From the NCBI RefSeq assembly GCF_002953195.1, contig NZ_CP026377.1, positions 186,001-250,000 of the forward strand: a stretch of DNA of 64,000 nt. The letters are read 5' to 3'. Shown here piece by piece: positions 44,125 to 53,821 of the stretch. The notes under the pieces were generated by a model. It was not told where the DNA came from and did no database searches. It was given only the letters and a program-made list of their open reading frames with translations. Source of the stretch: Mixta gaviniae (GTDB taxonomy: Bacteria; Pseudomonadota; Gammaproteobacteria; Enterobacterales; Enterobacteriaceae). The translations under genes and the position numbers were made by a program. Each line of letters starts with the position of its first letter. The stretch's first letter is position 1.

Positions 44125-44715
44125 ATGATCGATCCCTCTTTTTTCAGCTATGTCACCGTGATGTCGATAACGCCGGGTCCGAACAACCTGCTGCTGGCGA
44201 CCTCAGGCGTCAATTTCGGCCTGCGGCGCACGCTGCCGATGGTGGGTGGCATCCTGCTCGGCTGCGTGATCCAGCTGCTGCTGATGGCGCTGGCGCTGGA
44301 GCTGCTGCTGGGCTGGATGGCGCAGATGCGCCTGCCGCTGACGCTGCTGGGCTGTAGCTGGCTGCTCTGGCTGTCGTGGAAAATCTGGCGTGCATCGGCG
44401 CCGACGCTTGCCGCACGGCAGCGGCCGATGTCGACGCTGGGCGGCGCGCTGTTTCAGGCGGTGAACCCCAAAGCCTGGCTGATGGTCAGCAACGTGGCGC
44501 TGCTCTATATCGCGGATAACGGCGTGATGACGGTGCTGGCGGGTTATGCACTGCTGAATCTGCCCTGCATTTTGCTCTGGGCGATGCTGGGCGAGCGGAT
44601 GCGCGTGCTGCTTGATATTGACTGGAAGCGGCGTCTGTTTAACGGCGTGATGGCGACGTCGCTGGCGCTGACCGCGCTCTGGATGCTGTATGACGCGTGG
44701 GGCGCTCCGTTGTAA
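44125..44715 (+). CDS. LysE/RhtB-family exporter
   Basis: 196 aa with about six membrane helices. N-terminal family motif VTVMSITPGPNNLLLATSGVNFGLRRTLP; central FQAVNPKAWLMVSN. Members export amino acids or related metabolites across the inner membrane. Divergent from the MocR regulator and likely under its control. Substrate not deducible. Confidence 0.92.
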   Translation: MIDPSFFSYVTVMSITPGPNNLLLATSGVNFGLRRTLPMVGGILLGCVIQLLLMALALELLLGWMAQMRLPLTLLGCSWLLWLSWKIWRASAPTLAARQRPMSTLGGALFQAVNPKAWLMVSNVALLYIADNGVMTVLAGYALLNLPCILLWAMLGERMRVLLDIDWKRRLFNGVMATSLALTALWMLYDAWGAPL

Positions 44716-44774
44716 AAAGTGCGGCCTCCGCAGGAGGCCGACAGAAGATTCAAGGGAGTATCACCTGTGCGCAG

Positions 44775-44953
44775 AGTGGCCGATCCGCAAGCCGACCTGC
44801 TGCGCCTTATCTCCGGCAACGGCCAGCTGGCAGCTGCCTGCCCTTGCTCGCAGCCGACCCGCTGCGCATTATTCCCGGAAGCGGGCAGTGGGCGGCCGGC
44901 TGCCTTTGCTCGCAGCCGGCCCGCTCTGCGTTATTCCCGAAAGCGGGCAGGGA
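44775..44953. repeat. 62-bp tandem repeat, about three copies
   Basis: Equivalent points fall at 44791, 44853 and 44915 (GCCGAC/GCCGGC, then CCGCTGCGCATTATTCCCGG-like, then AAGCGGGCAG). The first copy is the most diverged. It fills the gap between the lysE-like gene and the phosphoketolase gene. Same period as the repeat at 26401-26612, with weak similarity. Confidence 0.7.
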
Positions 44954-44991
44954 TTCACCGGCACCCGGCTCTCCTGTCCGTCGTCAGGCGC

Positions 44992-47391
44992 TTACTCCGG
45001 TGCGCCGCCGCTGCCCTGCTGTGAAGGCCACTTCCAGTTGCGCACTTCCGGTACATCTTCGCCATATTCACGCACATAGCGGTGGTGTTCGGCGATCTTC
45101 TCCTCCAGCGCATCGAGGATGTGGTCCGCCTTGCCCGCCAGCGAGGGCACGCGCAGAATCGCCTCCTGCGCCAGATGATAGCGATCCAGCTCATTCATCA
45201 CCGTCATATCGAACGGTGTGGTGGTGGTACCTTCCTCCATAAAGCCGCGCACGTGGAAATTACGGTGGTTATTGCGCTGATAGGTCAGGCGATGGATCAG
45301 GCTGGGGTAGCCGTGGAAGGCGAACACCACCGGTTTATCGGCGGTGAACAGCTGGTCGAACGTCGCATCTTCCATGCCGTGCGGATGCTGATCCTGGGTT
45401 TGCAGCGCCATCAGGTCTACCACATTGACCACGCGCACGCGCAGGTCGGGCAGATAGTCACGCAGCAGGTCGACCGCCGCCAGCGTCTCCATGGTTGGCA
45501 CGTCGCCCGCGCAGGCCATCACCACATCCGGCTCCTCGCCCGGCTTTTCGGTGCCCGCCCACTCCCAGATGCCGATGCCCGCTTCGCAGTGCTTCACCGC
45601 CTGGTCCATCGTCAGCCACTGCGGCTCCGGCTGTTTGCCGGCGATGATCACATTGATGCGATCCCAGGTTTTCAGGCAGTGGTCGCCCACCCACAGCAGG
45701 GTATTGGCATCGGGCGGCAGATAGATACGCACGATATCCGCCTTCTTGTTGGCAACGTGATCGATAAAGCCGGGATCCTGGTGGCTGTAGCCATTATGGT
45801 CCTGCCGCCAGACGTGCGAAGAGAGCAGATAGTTTAGCGACGAGACCGGCTTGCGCCACGGCAGTTTGCGCGTCACCTTCAGCCACTTGGCGTGCTGGTT
45901 GAACATCGAATCGATAATGTGAATAAAGGCTTCATAGCAGTTAAACAGGCCGTGACGGCCGGTCAGCAGATAGCCCTCCAGCCAGCCCTGGCACTGATGC
46001 TCACTGAGGATCTCCATCACCCGGCCATCCGGCGCCAGCTGTTCGTCGTAGGAACGGACCTCTTCCATCCAGGTGCGGCTGGTGACGTCGAACACCTTGC
46101 TGAGGCGGTTGGAGGCGGTTTCATCCGGGCCGAACAGGCGGAAGTTATCTTTGTTGCGCGCAAAAATGGCGCGCAGGTAGTCGCCCAGCACCTCGGTAGA
46201 CTGCACCTGTTTTTCGCCAGGCGTGGTGACATCCACCGCGAACGTGCGGATATCGGGCGTATCCAGCTCGCGCCGCAGGCGACCGCCGTTGGCATAAGGC
46301 GAGGCGCCCATCCGCTTTTCACCCTGCGGCGCCAGCGCGCGCAGCTCTGACCGCAGGCGGCCCTGCTCGTCAAACAGCTCCTCAGGATGGTAGCTGCGCA
46401 TCCACTGCTCAAGGATCTGACGGTGGCCGTCATCCTCGCGGCAGGAAGCGACCGGCACCTGATGCGCGCGCCAGAAATCTTCGACTTTCTTGCCGTCGAC
46501 GGTTTTCGGGCCGGTCCAGCCTTTGGGGCTGCGCAGGATGATCATCGGCCAGCGCGGGATGGCGTCGGATGCTTCGCCGCGCCGGGCACGCTGCTGATGT
46601 TCACGGATTTTATCGAAGGCGCTGTCCAGCGTTTCGGCCATCAGGCGATGCATTTTTTCCGGCTCGTCGCCGCAGACGAATAAAGGCTCATAGCCGTAGC
46701 CGCTGAACAGCTGATGCAGATCCTCGTCGCTGCTGCGTCCCAGCAGCGTCGGGTTAGCGATTTTATAGCCGTTAAGATGCAGGATCGGCAGCACCGCGCC
46801 GTCGCGCGCGGCGTTCAGAAACTTGGTGCCGTGCCAGCTGGAGGAGAGCGGGCCGGTTTCCGCTTCGCCATCGCCGATGACGCAGGCGGCAATCAGATCG
46901 GGGTAATCAAATACCGCGCCGAACGCATGCGAAAGCGAATAACCCAGCTCGCCGCCTTCGTTAATCGAGCCGGGAGTTTCCGGCGCGGCATGACTGGGGA
47001 TACCGCCGGGGAAAGAGAACTGTTTGAACAGCCGCTGCATCCCGGTGGCGTCTTCGCTGATTTCCGGGTAGATCTCGCTGTAGCTCCCTTCCAGCCAGGT
47101 GTTGGCCACCATGCCGGGGCCGCCGTGGCCCGGCCCGCAGATATAGATCATATTCAGATCGCGGCGGCGGATAATGCGGTTCAGGTGGGCGTAGATAAAG
47201 TTCAGGCCAGGCGTGGTGCCCCAGTGACCGAGCAGGCGCGGTTTGATATGTTCCGGCTGCAGTGGCTCGCGCAGCAGGGGATTGTTCATAAGGTAAATCT
47301 GGCCGACCGACAGATAGTTGGCGGCACGCCAGTAGCGATCGAGCAATGTCAGTTCTTCTTCGGCGCCGGGATGCGGCTGTGCATGGGTCAT
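44992..47391 (-). CDS. xfp: Xylulose-5-phosphate/fructose-6-phosphate phosphoketolase
   Basis: 799 aa, the normal length for XFP. Thiamine-diphosphate enzyme with [22 protein letters not shown] near residue 85 and [18 protein letters not shown] as the ThDP/Mg motif, plus the C-terminal XFP domain ([25 protein letters not shown]). It cleaves xylulose-5-P (or fructose-6-P) with phosphate to acetyl-phosphate and glyceraldehyde-3-P (or erythrose-4-P), a carbon-saving bypass. Not in this position in E. coli. Divergent from a DASS transporter gene. Confidence 0.95.
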   Translation of the reverse strand: MTHAQPHPGAEEELTLLDRYWRAANYLSVGQIYLMNNPLLREPLQPEHIKPRLLGHWGTTPGLNFIYAHLNRIIRRRDLNMIYICGPGHGGPGMVANTWLEGSYSEIYPEISEDATGMQRLFKQFSFPGGIPSHAAPETPGSINEGGELGYSLSHAFGAVFDYPDLIAACVIGDGEAETGPLSSSWHGTKFLNAARDGAVLPILHLNGYKIANPTLLGRSSDEDLHQLFSGYGYEPLFVCGDEPEKMHRLMAETLDSAFDKIREHQQRARRGEASDAIPRWPMIILRSPKGWTGPKTVDGKKVEDFWRAHQVPVASCREDDGHRQILEQWMRSYHPEELFDEQGRLRSELRALAPQGEKRMGASPYANGGRLRRELDTPDIRTFAVDVTTPGEKQVQSTEVLGDYLRAIFARNKDNFRLFGPDETASNRLSKVFDVTSRTWMEEVRSYDEQLAPDGRVMEILSEHQCQGWLEGYLLTGRHGLFNCYEAFIHIIDSMFNQHAKWLKVTRKLPWRKPVSSLNYLLSSHVWRQDHNGYSHQDPGFIDHVANKKADIVRIYLPPDANTLLWVGDHCLKTWDRINVIIAGKQPEPQWLTMDQAVKHCEAGIGIWEWAGTEKPGEEPDVVMACAGDVPTMETLAAVDLLRDYLPDLRVRVVNVVDLMALQTQDQHPHGMEDATFDQLFTADKPVVFAFHGYPSLIHRLTYQRNNHRNFHVRGFMEEGTTTTPFDMTVMNELDRYHLAQEAILRVPSLAGKADHILDALEEKIAEHHRYVREYGEDVPEVRNWKWPSQQGSGGAPE

Positions 47392-47541
47392 GCTTTTCCT
47401 CCGGTGACTGCAATCACAAATACGGACATGGAGCGCTTTACCAGACCGCGATGAAATTCAATACTCTTTAACCCTAATAGAAGAAATCTTAATCAGCCAA
47501 AAAACAGGCGTTTTTCGGCTGCGCTGGCAAGGAGCTGTCCG

Positions 47542-48843
47542 TTGTTCACGTCCAATCCTCATCTCTGGCTGACTACCCTGGTGGTGGCGGTGACGATTCT
47601 GCTGTGGGCCAGCGCGCGCCTGCCGGAATTTATTACCGCGCTGCTGTTTTTCGCCGCGGCGATGCTGCTGCATATTGCGCCCGCCGCCAGCGTGTTTGGC
47701 GGCTTTGCCTCGTCCGCCTTCTGGCTGGTGCTGAGCGGGTTTATTCTCGGCGTGGCGATCCGTAACGTCGGGCTGGCCGACCGGCTGGCGCAACGGCTGG
47801 CACCGCATCTCAGCGGCAGCTGGCCGCGCATGGTCGGCGGCGTGATCGTCATCAGCTACCTGCTGGCGTTTGTGATGCCCTCCAATATGGGGCGCATCGC
47901 GCTGCTGATGCCGGTGGTGGGGGCGCTGGCGAACCGGGCGGGTATCAAAGAGGGGAGCCGGGGCGCCATCGGCCTGGCGCTGGCGGTCGGTTTTGGCACT
48001 TTTCAGCTTTCCGCCAGCATTCTGCCCGCCAACGTGCCGAACCTGGTGCTGAGCGGCGCCGCCGAAACCGCGTACGGTCTGCATCCCGGCTATCTGCCGT
48101 GGCTGTTTTTGCAGGCGCCGGTGGTGGGGCTGCTGAAAGGCGCGCTGCTGACGCTCTGTATCTGCCGTCTGTTTCCGGCCCGGCCTGTGCCGGTAGTCCG
48201 CACGGAAGCGGCGGCGCCGTTCAGCGGCGCAGAGCGAAGGCTGATGGCGCTGCTGCTGGTGACGCTGCTGCTGTGGATGACCGACAGCCTGCACGGCATC
48301 TCGCCCGCCTGGGTCGGGCTGTGCGCCGCCTGTGTCTGCCTGCTGCCGCGCGTCGGCTTCGTCTCCAGCGAGGCGTTCGCCAGCGGCGTCAATTTCCGCA
48401 CCTGCCTCTATATCGCCGCTATTCTCGGCGTCACGGCGGTGGTGGTCGATTCCGGCCTCGGTGATTTAATCGCGCGCGGGCTGCTGCGCGTGACGCCGCT
48501 CGATCCCGCCACGCCCTTTACGAACTTTCTCTCGCTTAGCGCCATTACCGGCCTGTTGAATTTTGCCGTCACCGCTAACGGCGTGCCGGCGATGTTTACC
48601 CCGATGGCACAGAGTTTTGCCGATGCCTCCGGCTTTCCGCTGACCAGCGTGATTATGCTGCAGGTCCTGGCCTACGCCACGCCGTTGTTGCCCTATCAGG
48701 CGTCGCCGGTAGTGGTGGCGATGGCGCTGGGCAACGTTCCGGCGCGCGACGGGCTGCGGCTCTGCCTGGCAGTGGCGTTTATCAGCCTGCTGCTGCTGTT
48801 TCCGCTCTACTATGGCTGGTTTCGTCTGCTGGGCTATCTGTAG
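47542..48843 (+). CDS. DASS/SLC13-type anion transporter
   Basis: 433 aa, about 11 hydrophobic helices. The motif FVMPSNMGRIALLMPVVGAL and the second-half TANGVPAMFTPMAQSF correspond to the two SNT-like signatures of divalent-anion:Na+ symporters, though the usual SNT is changed to PSN and TAN. The TTG start has AAGGAG about 8 nt upstream. It probably moves a di- or tricarboxylate; proximity to mqo (malate oxidation) and phosphoketolase fits central carbon metabolism. Substrate not established. Confidence 0.85.
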   Translation: MFTSNPHLWLTTLVVAVTILLWASARLPEFITALLFFAAAMLLHIAPAASVFGGFASSAFWLVLSGFILGVAIRNVGLADRLAQRLAPHLSGSWPRMVGGVIVISYLLAFVMPSNMGRIALLMPVVGALANRAGIKEGSRGAIGLALAVGFGTFQLSASILPANVPNLVLSGAAETAYGLHPGYLPWLFLQAPVVGLLKGALLTLCICRLFPARPVPVVRTEAAAPFSGAERRLMALLLVTLLLWMTDSLHGISPAWVGLCAACVCLLPRVGFVSSEAFASGVNFRTCLYIAAILGVTAVVVDSGLGDLIARGLLRVTPLDPATPFTNFLSLSAITGLLNFAVTANGVPAMFTPMAQSFADASGFPLTSVIMLQVLAYATPLLPYQASPVVVAMALGNVPARDGLRLCLAVAFISLLLLFPLYYGWFRLLGYL

Positions 48844-48882
48844 GCGGCCGGGCGGCGTCAGGGCGCCCGGCGCGGCAGGCAT

Positions 48883-48907
48883 AAAAAAGGGCGGCTTTTC
48901 GCCGCCC
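48883..48907 (-). terminator. mqo terminator
   Basis: 7-bp GC stem (GGGCGGC / GCCGCCC, loop of 5) followed on the minus strand by six Ts, 55 nt after the mqo stop. It also sits just past the DASS transporter stop. Confidence 0.85.
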
Positions 48908-48962
48908 GTTGTCCGCCCGTTGCTGGTGGGGTTGCCGATCCTCTCGGCGATTAGCCCTGGGC

Positions 48963-50579
48963 TTATTTGCCGACCACGTCGGCAGTTTGCGTCGGCTCGT
49001 CGTTGGCCGCCGCCGGCGTCATCGGCGTGTAATCCAGCTGCAGGATGCGGCTGGTTTCCGCCAGCTCATGCTCGGTGGCGCTGATATTGCCGTTCAGCTT
49101 CTGGCCCCAGGAGGGCACCAGCTCTTTTATCTTCGCCTGCCACTCCGGCGAGGCAAACTTATCCCTGAATGCCTTCTGCAGCAGGTTCAGCATAATCGGC
49201 GCGGCGGTCGAGGCGCCCGGCGATGCGCCCAGTAGCGCGGTAACGGTGCCATCCTGCGAGGCGATCACCTCAGTGCCGAGACGCAGTACGCCGCCTTTTT
49301 CCGCATCTTTTTTGATGATCTGCACGCGCTGTCCCGCCTGCACCAGACGCCAGTCCGCTTTCTGCGCTTCCGGGAAATAGGCCTGCAGCGCCGCATGGCG
49401 GTCGTCGTCGGTCAGCATCAGCTGACTCACCAGATATTTCACCAGGTTGAAGTTATCCAGGCCGACGCGCACCATCGGCATCAGGTTGCCGGGGGTAATA
49501 GAGCGGAACATATCCAGCAGCGAGCCATGTTTAAGGAATTTGGTAGAGAAGGTGGCGAACGGGCCGAACAGCAGCACCTGCTTGCCGTCCAGCACGCGGG
49601 TATCCAGATGCGGCACCGACATCGGCGGCGCGCCGACCGACGCTTTGCCGTAGACCTTCGCCAGATGGCGCTTCACCACCTCCGGGTTTTCGCTGACAAG
49701 GAAGGAGCCGCCCACCGGGAAACCGGCGTACGCTTTCGCCTCCGGAATGCCGGTTTTCTGCAGCAGCGGCAGCGCCGCGCCGCCGGCGCCGATAAACAGG
49801 TATTTGGCGTTGATAGCGCTTAACGCGTCGCCGTTCGCCAGATCGGCAAGAAAGATTTTCCAGCTACCGTCGGCGTTGCGCTGAATATCACGCACTTCGT
49901 GGCGGGTACGCAGGCGGAAGCGCGGGCTTTTCACCAGCGAGGCCACCAGCTGGCGCGTGATTTCGCCGAAGTTAACGTCGGTGCCGATGGTAATACGCGT
50001 TGCGGCCACTTTCTGCTGCGGGTCGCGGCCCTGCATCATCGCCGGCGCCCATTTAGCGATCTGCGCGCGATCTTCTGAATATTCCATGCCGCGGAACAGG
50101 GTGCTTTTTTGCAGCGCCGCATAGCGCTTACGCAGGAAATTAACGTTGTCGTCGCCCCAGACGAAGCTCATATGTGGGGTGGTGTTGATAAAACTGCGCG
50201 GGGTGTGCAACGTGCCTTTCTGCACCAGGGAGGCCCAGAACTGGCGGGAAATCTGGAAGGCTTCGTTAATCTCGATCGCTTTAGTGATGTCGACGACGCC
50301 TTGCTTTTCCGGCGTGTAATTCATTTCTGCCAGCGCGGAGTGACCAGTACCGGCGTTGTTCCAGCCGTTTGAACTCTCTTCTGCCACTTTATCCTGCCGT
50401 TCTACCATCTCGATAGTCCAGCCTGGCTCCAGCTCCTGAAGATAAGTGCCCAGCGTGGCACTCATGATCCCTCCGCCGATGAGCAGTACATCGACGTCCT
50501 TTTCCCCTCCTGTCGCGGTATGTTTGCTGAGTCCTAAAGCATTCATACACCGCGTCAGAAGTAATGCTGATTTACGCAT
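48963..50579 (-). CDS. mqo: Mqo, malate:quinone oxidoreductase
   Basis: 538 aa, membrane-associated FAD enzyme. FAD-binding motif [19 protein letters not shown] near residue 30, then [31 protein letters not shown], and C-terminal [20 protein letters not shown]. It oxidises malate to oxaloacetate and reduces quinone. The first ~25 residues (with a short hydrophobic run) vary in the family. Single-gene unit with its own terminator. Confidence 0.96.
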   Translation of the reverse strand: MRKSALLLTRCMNALGLSKHTATGGEKDVDVLLIGGGIMSATLGTYLQELEPGWTIEMVERQDKVAEESSNGWNNAGTGHSALAEMNYTPEKQGVVDITKAIEINEAFQISRQFWASLVQKGTLHTPRSFINTTPHMSFVWGDDNVNFLRKRYAALQKSTLFRGMEYSEDRAQIAKWAPAMMQGRDPQQKVAATRITIGTDVNFGEITRQLVASLVKSPRFRLRTRHEVRDIQRNADGSWKIFLADLANGDALSAINAKYLFIGAGGAALPLLQKTGIPEAKAYAGFPVGGSFLVSENPEVVKRHLAKVYGKASVGAPPMSVPHLDTRVLDGKQVLLFGPFATFSTKFLKHGSLLDMFRSITPGNLMPMVRVGLDNFNLVKYLVSQLMLTDDDRHAALQAYFPEAQKADWRLVQAGQRVQIIKKDAEKGGVLRLGTEVIASQDGTVTALLGASPGASTAAPIMLNLLQKAFRDKFASPEWQAKIKELVPSWGQKLNGNISATEHELAETSRILQLDYTPMTPAAANDEPTQTADVVGK

Positions 50580-50937
50580 GAGGCGACATCTCCGTCCGTT
50601 GATGAAGCAACGGTAATTGCAGGTGAAAGAGACCGTCTTCTGTTCGGCGGGTTATCCTCTTTCCATAAACATCGAAATCTTCCCGGTTTAACCACACTAA
50701 GGGTGCAGGTTAACTGCACGTTATAGGTAGCCGAAGAAATATAACATTCTCGCAATAAAATTGAATAATTTGTTTAAAATTTAAAATGTGGTTAAGTTTT
50801 GAACAGGCTGAAGCGATTAGCCTCACAGTTTCAGCGAGGAAGATGTTAAAAAATCGCGCAAGGCGCAGCGGGAAAGGGATTGCAGGTAAGCGTTCCCTTA
50901 CTTTATGCGGCAAGGGAACGAGAGAAACGGCAAAGCG
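50580..50937. other. Intergenic region mqo - OB-fold gene
   Basis: Holds the mqo promoter region (AT-rich, 50700-50790) and a 9-bp inverted repeat CGTTCCCTT / AAGGGAACG (50891-50899, 50912-50920, 12-nt loop) just past the OB-fold gene stop. The repeat lacks a T-run, so it is an mRNA 3' structure rather than a standard terminator. Confidence 0.5.
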
Positions 50938-51333
50938 TTACATCAGATGGAGTTTTTTCACCTGCACCAGCACGCTTTTGCCATGACGCAGCACGGTACC
51001 GTTGACGGTGATTAAATCGTCAGGTTTCACTTCCTGACCCTGCCAGACAGCATCATCAATCTGCAGCTGCGCGGTACCGGAGGCGTCGCGCAGCGTCCAG
51101 GTTTTACTGCCGCTCTGGCGCAGGAGGTTGCCCTGCAGCGTCACCCAGGTGCCGGTGGAGAGCTGCGTCAGCCTGTCGGCCGCCGTCAGCTTCTGGTTAT
51201 CGGTGACGGCGCGGTAGCCATCTTTCTGATCTTCCGGCGGCGGCGCTTTGCCGTCGGGATTAAAGCCGCCGTCGGCGGCCAGCGCAGGGGCGGCGATCAG
51301 GGCCGCCAGGCATAGCGTTACGAATTTATGCAT
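50938..51333 (-). CDS. Periplasmic OB-fold (BOF, YgiW/YdeI family) protein
   Basis: 131 aa with signal peptide (LCLAALIAAPALAA). The mature part is a bacterial OB-fold: LTQLSTGTWVTLQGNLLRQSGSKTWTLRDASGTAQLQIDD. Members (YgiW, YdeI, VisP) are stress-induced periplasmic proteins linked to peroxide, cationic peptide and envelope stress. Tandem with a paralogue at 51372-51767, 38 nt apart, likely one operon. Confidence 0.9.
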   Translation of the reverse strand: MHKFVTLCLAALIAAPALAADGGFNPDGKAPPPEDQKDGYRAVTDNQKLTAADRLTQLSTGTWVTLQGNLLRQSGSKTWTLRDASGTAQLQIDDAVWQGQEVKPDDLITVNGTVLRHGKSVLVQVKKLHLM

Positions 51334-51371
51334 AACGGCCTCCGGTGATTTCGGTTGCGCAGCGCGACGAC

Positions 51372-51767
51372 TTACGGCGCGCCCAGCTGTTCGACATCCA
51401 CCCAGCTGCGTTTGCCATCCTGACGCAGGCGGCCATTCATCCGCACCTGATCTTCGGCATCATAGGTTTTGCCGTCGAAGACCTTTTTCGGGATCACCAG
51501 GTCGATGGTTTCATTGCCGCGACCGCGCAGCTGATAGCTCTGCTCGCCTTTCTGCTTCACGATATACCCTTCCAGCGTCACCCAGGCGCCGTCGCGCATG
51601 GTTTTCACCTGGCTGATAGAAGGTGAAGTGGTATCTTCGGTGCCTTTATAGCCGCTGTCCTGGGTGCGCGGCGGCGTTTCGCCGCTTTTGTAGCCGCCGG
51701 CGTCTTCAGCGAACGCGGGCAGGGTAAATAACGCGATCAGGGCGGCGATAGTGAATTTTTTAGCCAT
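51372..51767 (-). CDS. Periplasmic OB-fold (BOF) protein, paralogue
   Basis: 131 aa, signal peptide (IAALIALFTLPAFAE), low-complexity Gly/Thr linker, then BOF domain (MRDGAWVTLEGYIVKQKGEQSYQLRGRG and DQVRMNGRLRQDGKRSWVDVEQL). Same length and architecture as the downstream paralogue, so a tandem duplication that has diverged. AGGAG lies just upstream of the ATG. Confidence 0.9.
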   Translation of the reverse strand: MAKKFTIAALIALFTLPAFAEDAGGYKSGETPPRTQDSGYKGTEDTTSPSISQVKTMRDGAWVTLEGYIVKQKGEQSYQLRGRGNETIDLVIPKKVFDGKTYDAEDQVRMNGRLRQDGKRSWVDVEQLGAP

Positions 51768-51924
51768 AGCTTCTCCTTAATGATTGTCCTTTCGGGCCGG
51801 CAAAAAGCGCCATATCAGGTAATAAGCCTGGCACAGTCTGATAAAGTCGTGGGAAATCAGCGCGGGACCGCTGCAATAACGCACAGCGCGCGCGCCGGAA
51901 ACGCGCGGGCCGGAAGGCGAGGGG

Positions 51925-52167
51925 CTACACCTGGCCGAAGCGGCGCCAGAGAAAGCGCAGCACAAAAAACTCGACGGTGCCCAGCAGCAGAAACCACAGG
52001 CAAAGCACGATAGTGTAGAGCTGATTAAGATCGCTGAAGTGCAGCAGCGCCATCAGACGCGCGGCCAGCTGCGGCCCTAAAGCGGGCGCGGGGAGCAGCA
52101 GCGCGGAGAGAAAGCCCAGCAGCAGAATGCTCATCGGCGCCAGCCAGTTTTCAAAAGTGGATTTCAT
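51925..52167 (-). CDS. Small two-helix membrane protein, unknown
   Basis: 80 aa with two strong hydrophobic helices (MSILLLGFLSALLLPAPAL and LYTIVLCLWFLLLGTVEFFVLRFLW) and a basic C-terminus. I do not recognise the family. No strong SD is visible before the ATG at 52167, so the start is tentative. Codon use is like the neighbours. The 51768-51924 gap holds nothing supported. Confidence 0.6.
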   Translation of the reverse strand: MKSTFENWLAPMSILLLGFLSALLLPAPALGPQLAARLMALLHFSDLNQLYTIVLCLWFLLLGTVEFFVLRFLWRRFGQV

Positions 52168-52435
52168 AGCGATTAAAAGAGTAGAAAAACCAGAGCGCCA
52201 TTGTCCGGCAATTACCGCGCCGGTTCAACGCCTGACGCCGCCCGGCGCCGCGGCCGTGCCGTTATTCACTTTATGCAGCGGATTATGCACTTCGTCTGGC
52301 CGCGCGCTTTTTCTTCTGTAGTGAAAATATTGCTGATAAATCAATGCGGTGATCGCTGGAAAAAGGCGGAAAAGTTAAAAAGACGCCCTCTTGTTTAGCT
52401 TTTGTTTAAGTTAACCTTTGCATAATCGCCGCCAA

Positions 52436-52488
52436 TTCTGTGATCTGGTTCAAAAAACGTTGCCGCAAAAAAGGGCAGTCGTTATAAT
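52436..52488 (+). promoter_or_regulatory. Promoter and CRP-like site of the AzuC-like gene
   Basis: -10 TATAAT (52483-52488, perfect), 17-nt spacer, -35 TTGCCG (52460-52465). Just upstream TGTGA-N6-TCAAA (52439-52454) matches the CRP consensus TGTGA-N6-TCACA at 9 of 10 positions. Predicted transcript starts near 52495, leaving a short leader of about 34 nt. Confidence 0.6.
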
Positions 52489-52528
52489 TTCGTTGTTTTT
52501 TTCAACAAAAGTTATTCAGGTCCACGCT

Positions 52529-52606
52529 ATGAAAAAGTTCTTTCGGTATGTGTTTCGTGCTTACGTTGAAACCTTTAAGCATGTACCGCCAGGCGCGCTG
52601 AACTAA
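52529..52606 (+). CDS. AzuC-like 25-aa amphipathic protein
   Basis: 25 codons: MKKFFRYVFRAYVETFKHVPPGALN-type product (25 residues, basic amphipathic helix then a YxxTFKxVPPG tail). The E. coli small protein AzuC, as I remember it, is 28 aa and shares the Y-x-x-T-F-K-x-V-P-P-G end. AzuC is the coding part of the dual-function RNA AzuCR and associates with the membrane and GlpD. AGG lies 8 nt before the ATG. The separate promoter with a CRP-like site fits carbon-source control. The transcript could also act as a base-pairing RNA, which cannot be judged here. Confidence 0.75.
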   Translation: MKKFFRYVFRAYVETFKHVPPGALN

Positions 52607-52939
52607 CGGCGCCGCCGCACAGAAACCCTCGATAACCGCGGCCAGGGATCGGACCGATGGTTATCACCTCCTCTTGTTACAACATCTCTCCCTTTGCCAG
52701 CCATAATCTTAGCGGCGCATGCCAGCCATGATGTCAGCGGTGCAGCGCGTCTGTGTCACTCTCTTTTTCTCCTAAATGCCGATTGTTGATAGCCATCGCA
52801 CACTTTCAGGCTCTGCGCCCGTCAGGCGGGACGGCCGACAAGGCGAAGCGCCATTTAGCGCCTAAACTTAGCGGGTATCCTTACTCTGAGGGCAGCTGAT
52901 GAAGAGAACACCCCGCGGCGCGGGCCAGATAACCGCGCA
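52607..52939. other. Region downstream of the AzuC-like gene
   Basis: Contains an inverted repeat GATAACC ... GGTTATC (about 52631-52665) just after the AzuC-like stop, without a T-run, which could be the 3' end of a small RNA. Next is a short imperfect direct repeat (CCAGCCAT ... AGCGG, about 52697-52745). At 52899 an ATG with GAGG 7 nt upstream opens a 22-codon frame that stops at 52967 inside the next gene. Confidence 0.5.
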
Positions 52940-53821
52940 GTGCTTCTCGGTATGGCCGCTGCCATAGCCGGTAGCGCCCTGTTAGTCAGAAAGTGGCGCA
53001 AGTGGCAGCAAACGCCGCCGGTCGGCATTCACAGCCATCAGGCAGGCCTGGCGGGCTACTATCAGCAGGTGGGCCCGTGGCGTATGTTTACCCGCACCAC
53101 GCCGGAGACGCGGCCGGGTCTGCCGGTGGTACTGCTGCACGGGCTGGCGCTCTCCGGTCGCGCGATGGAAGATTTAGCGCTGGCGCTCGGCTGGGAGTAT
53201 CGCGTGCTGGTGCCCGATCTGCCCGGTTTCGGCGGCAGCGCCTTTCCCGCCTCGCAGCCGGTGCTGGATGTCGACAGGCTGGCGGAAGCGCTCTGGATGT
53301 GGATGCAGCAGAATCAACTCCCGCGCGCGGTTTTCGTCGGCAACGCCTTTGGCTGCCAGGTACTGGCCGCGCTGGCAGTGGCGCATCCCGAAGCGGTGGC
53401 GGGCCTGGTATTGCAGGGACCGACCGTCGATCGCCGCTCCCGCTCGCTGCTGCGCCAGGTCTGGCGCGACTGGCGCAACGGGCGGCGTGAATCGCACCGC
53501 TCGGCCGCCGCCCTTTGCCGCGTCGATTTCGCCAAAGCGGGCCTCTGGCGCATGGTCGGCACCCTGCGCGCCATGCTGCGCGATCGTATTGAACAACGTT
53601 TGCCCCATATCAAAGCGCCGGTGCTGGTGGTGCGCGGCTCCTATGATGTGGTGTCGCCGGCGCGCTGGGTCGAAGAGATGGTGGCGCTGCTGCCGCGCGG
53701 CGAGCTGATGACGCTGCCGAAAGGCACCCACACGCTGCATTACGTCTATCCCTGGAGCTACAGCCGCGCGATCCGTCCCTTTATTGCCCGCGTGCAGAAG
53801 GAGTATGAGCATCATGAGTAA
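52940..53821 (+). CDS. Alpha/beta-hydrolase-fold protein lacking the nucleophile Ser
   Basis: 293 aa. N-terminal hydrophobic anchor (MLLGMAAAIAGSALLVRK), oxyanion HG in VVLLHGLALSG, acid in RGSYDVVSP and His in LPKGTHTLHY. At the nucleophile elbow the sequence is FVGNAFGCQV, so Ala stands where GxSxG has Ser. That predicts no ordinary esterase activity, unless the codon (GCC for TCC) is a sequence error. The start is uncertain: GTG 52940 has no SD, while the well-placed ATG at 52899 is one frame off, hinting at a one-base deletion near 52935-52960. It overlaps the next gene by 8 bp. Confidence 0.8.
   Translation: MLLGMAAAIAGSALLVRKWRKWQQTPPVGIHSHQAGLAGYYQQVGPWRMFTRTTPETRPGLPVVLLHGLALSGRAMEDLALALGWEYRVLVPDLPGFGGSAFPASQPVLDVDRLAEALWMWMQQNQLPRAVFVGNAFGCQVLAALAVAHPEAVAGLVLQGPTVDRRSRSLLRQVWRDWRNGRRESHRSAAALCRVDFAKAGLWRMVGTLRAMLRDRIEQRLPHIKAPVLVVRGSYDVVSPARWVEEMVALLPRGELMTLPKGTHTLHYVYPWSYSRAIRPFIARVQKEYEHHE

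Noticed and set aside
50891..50920. Rho-independent terminator after the OB-fold gene
   Set aside because: The stem is good but there is no T-run on either strand, so it is reported only as an inverted repeat.
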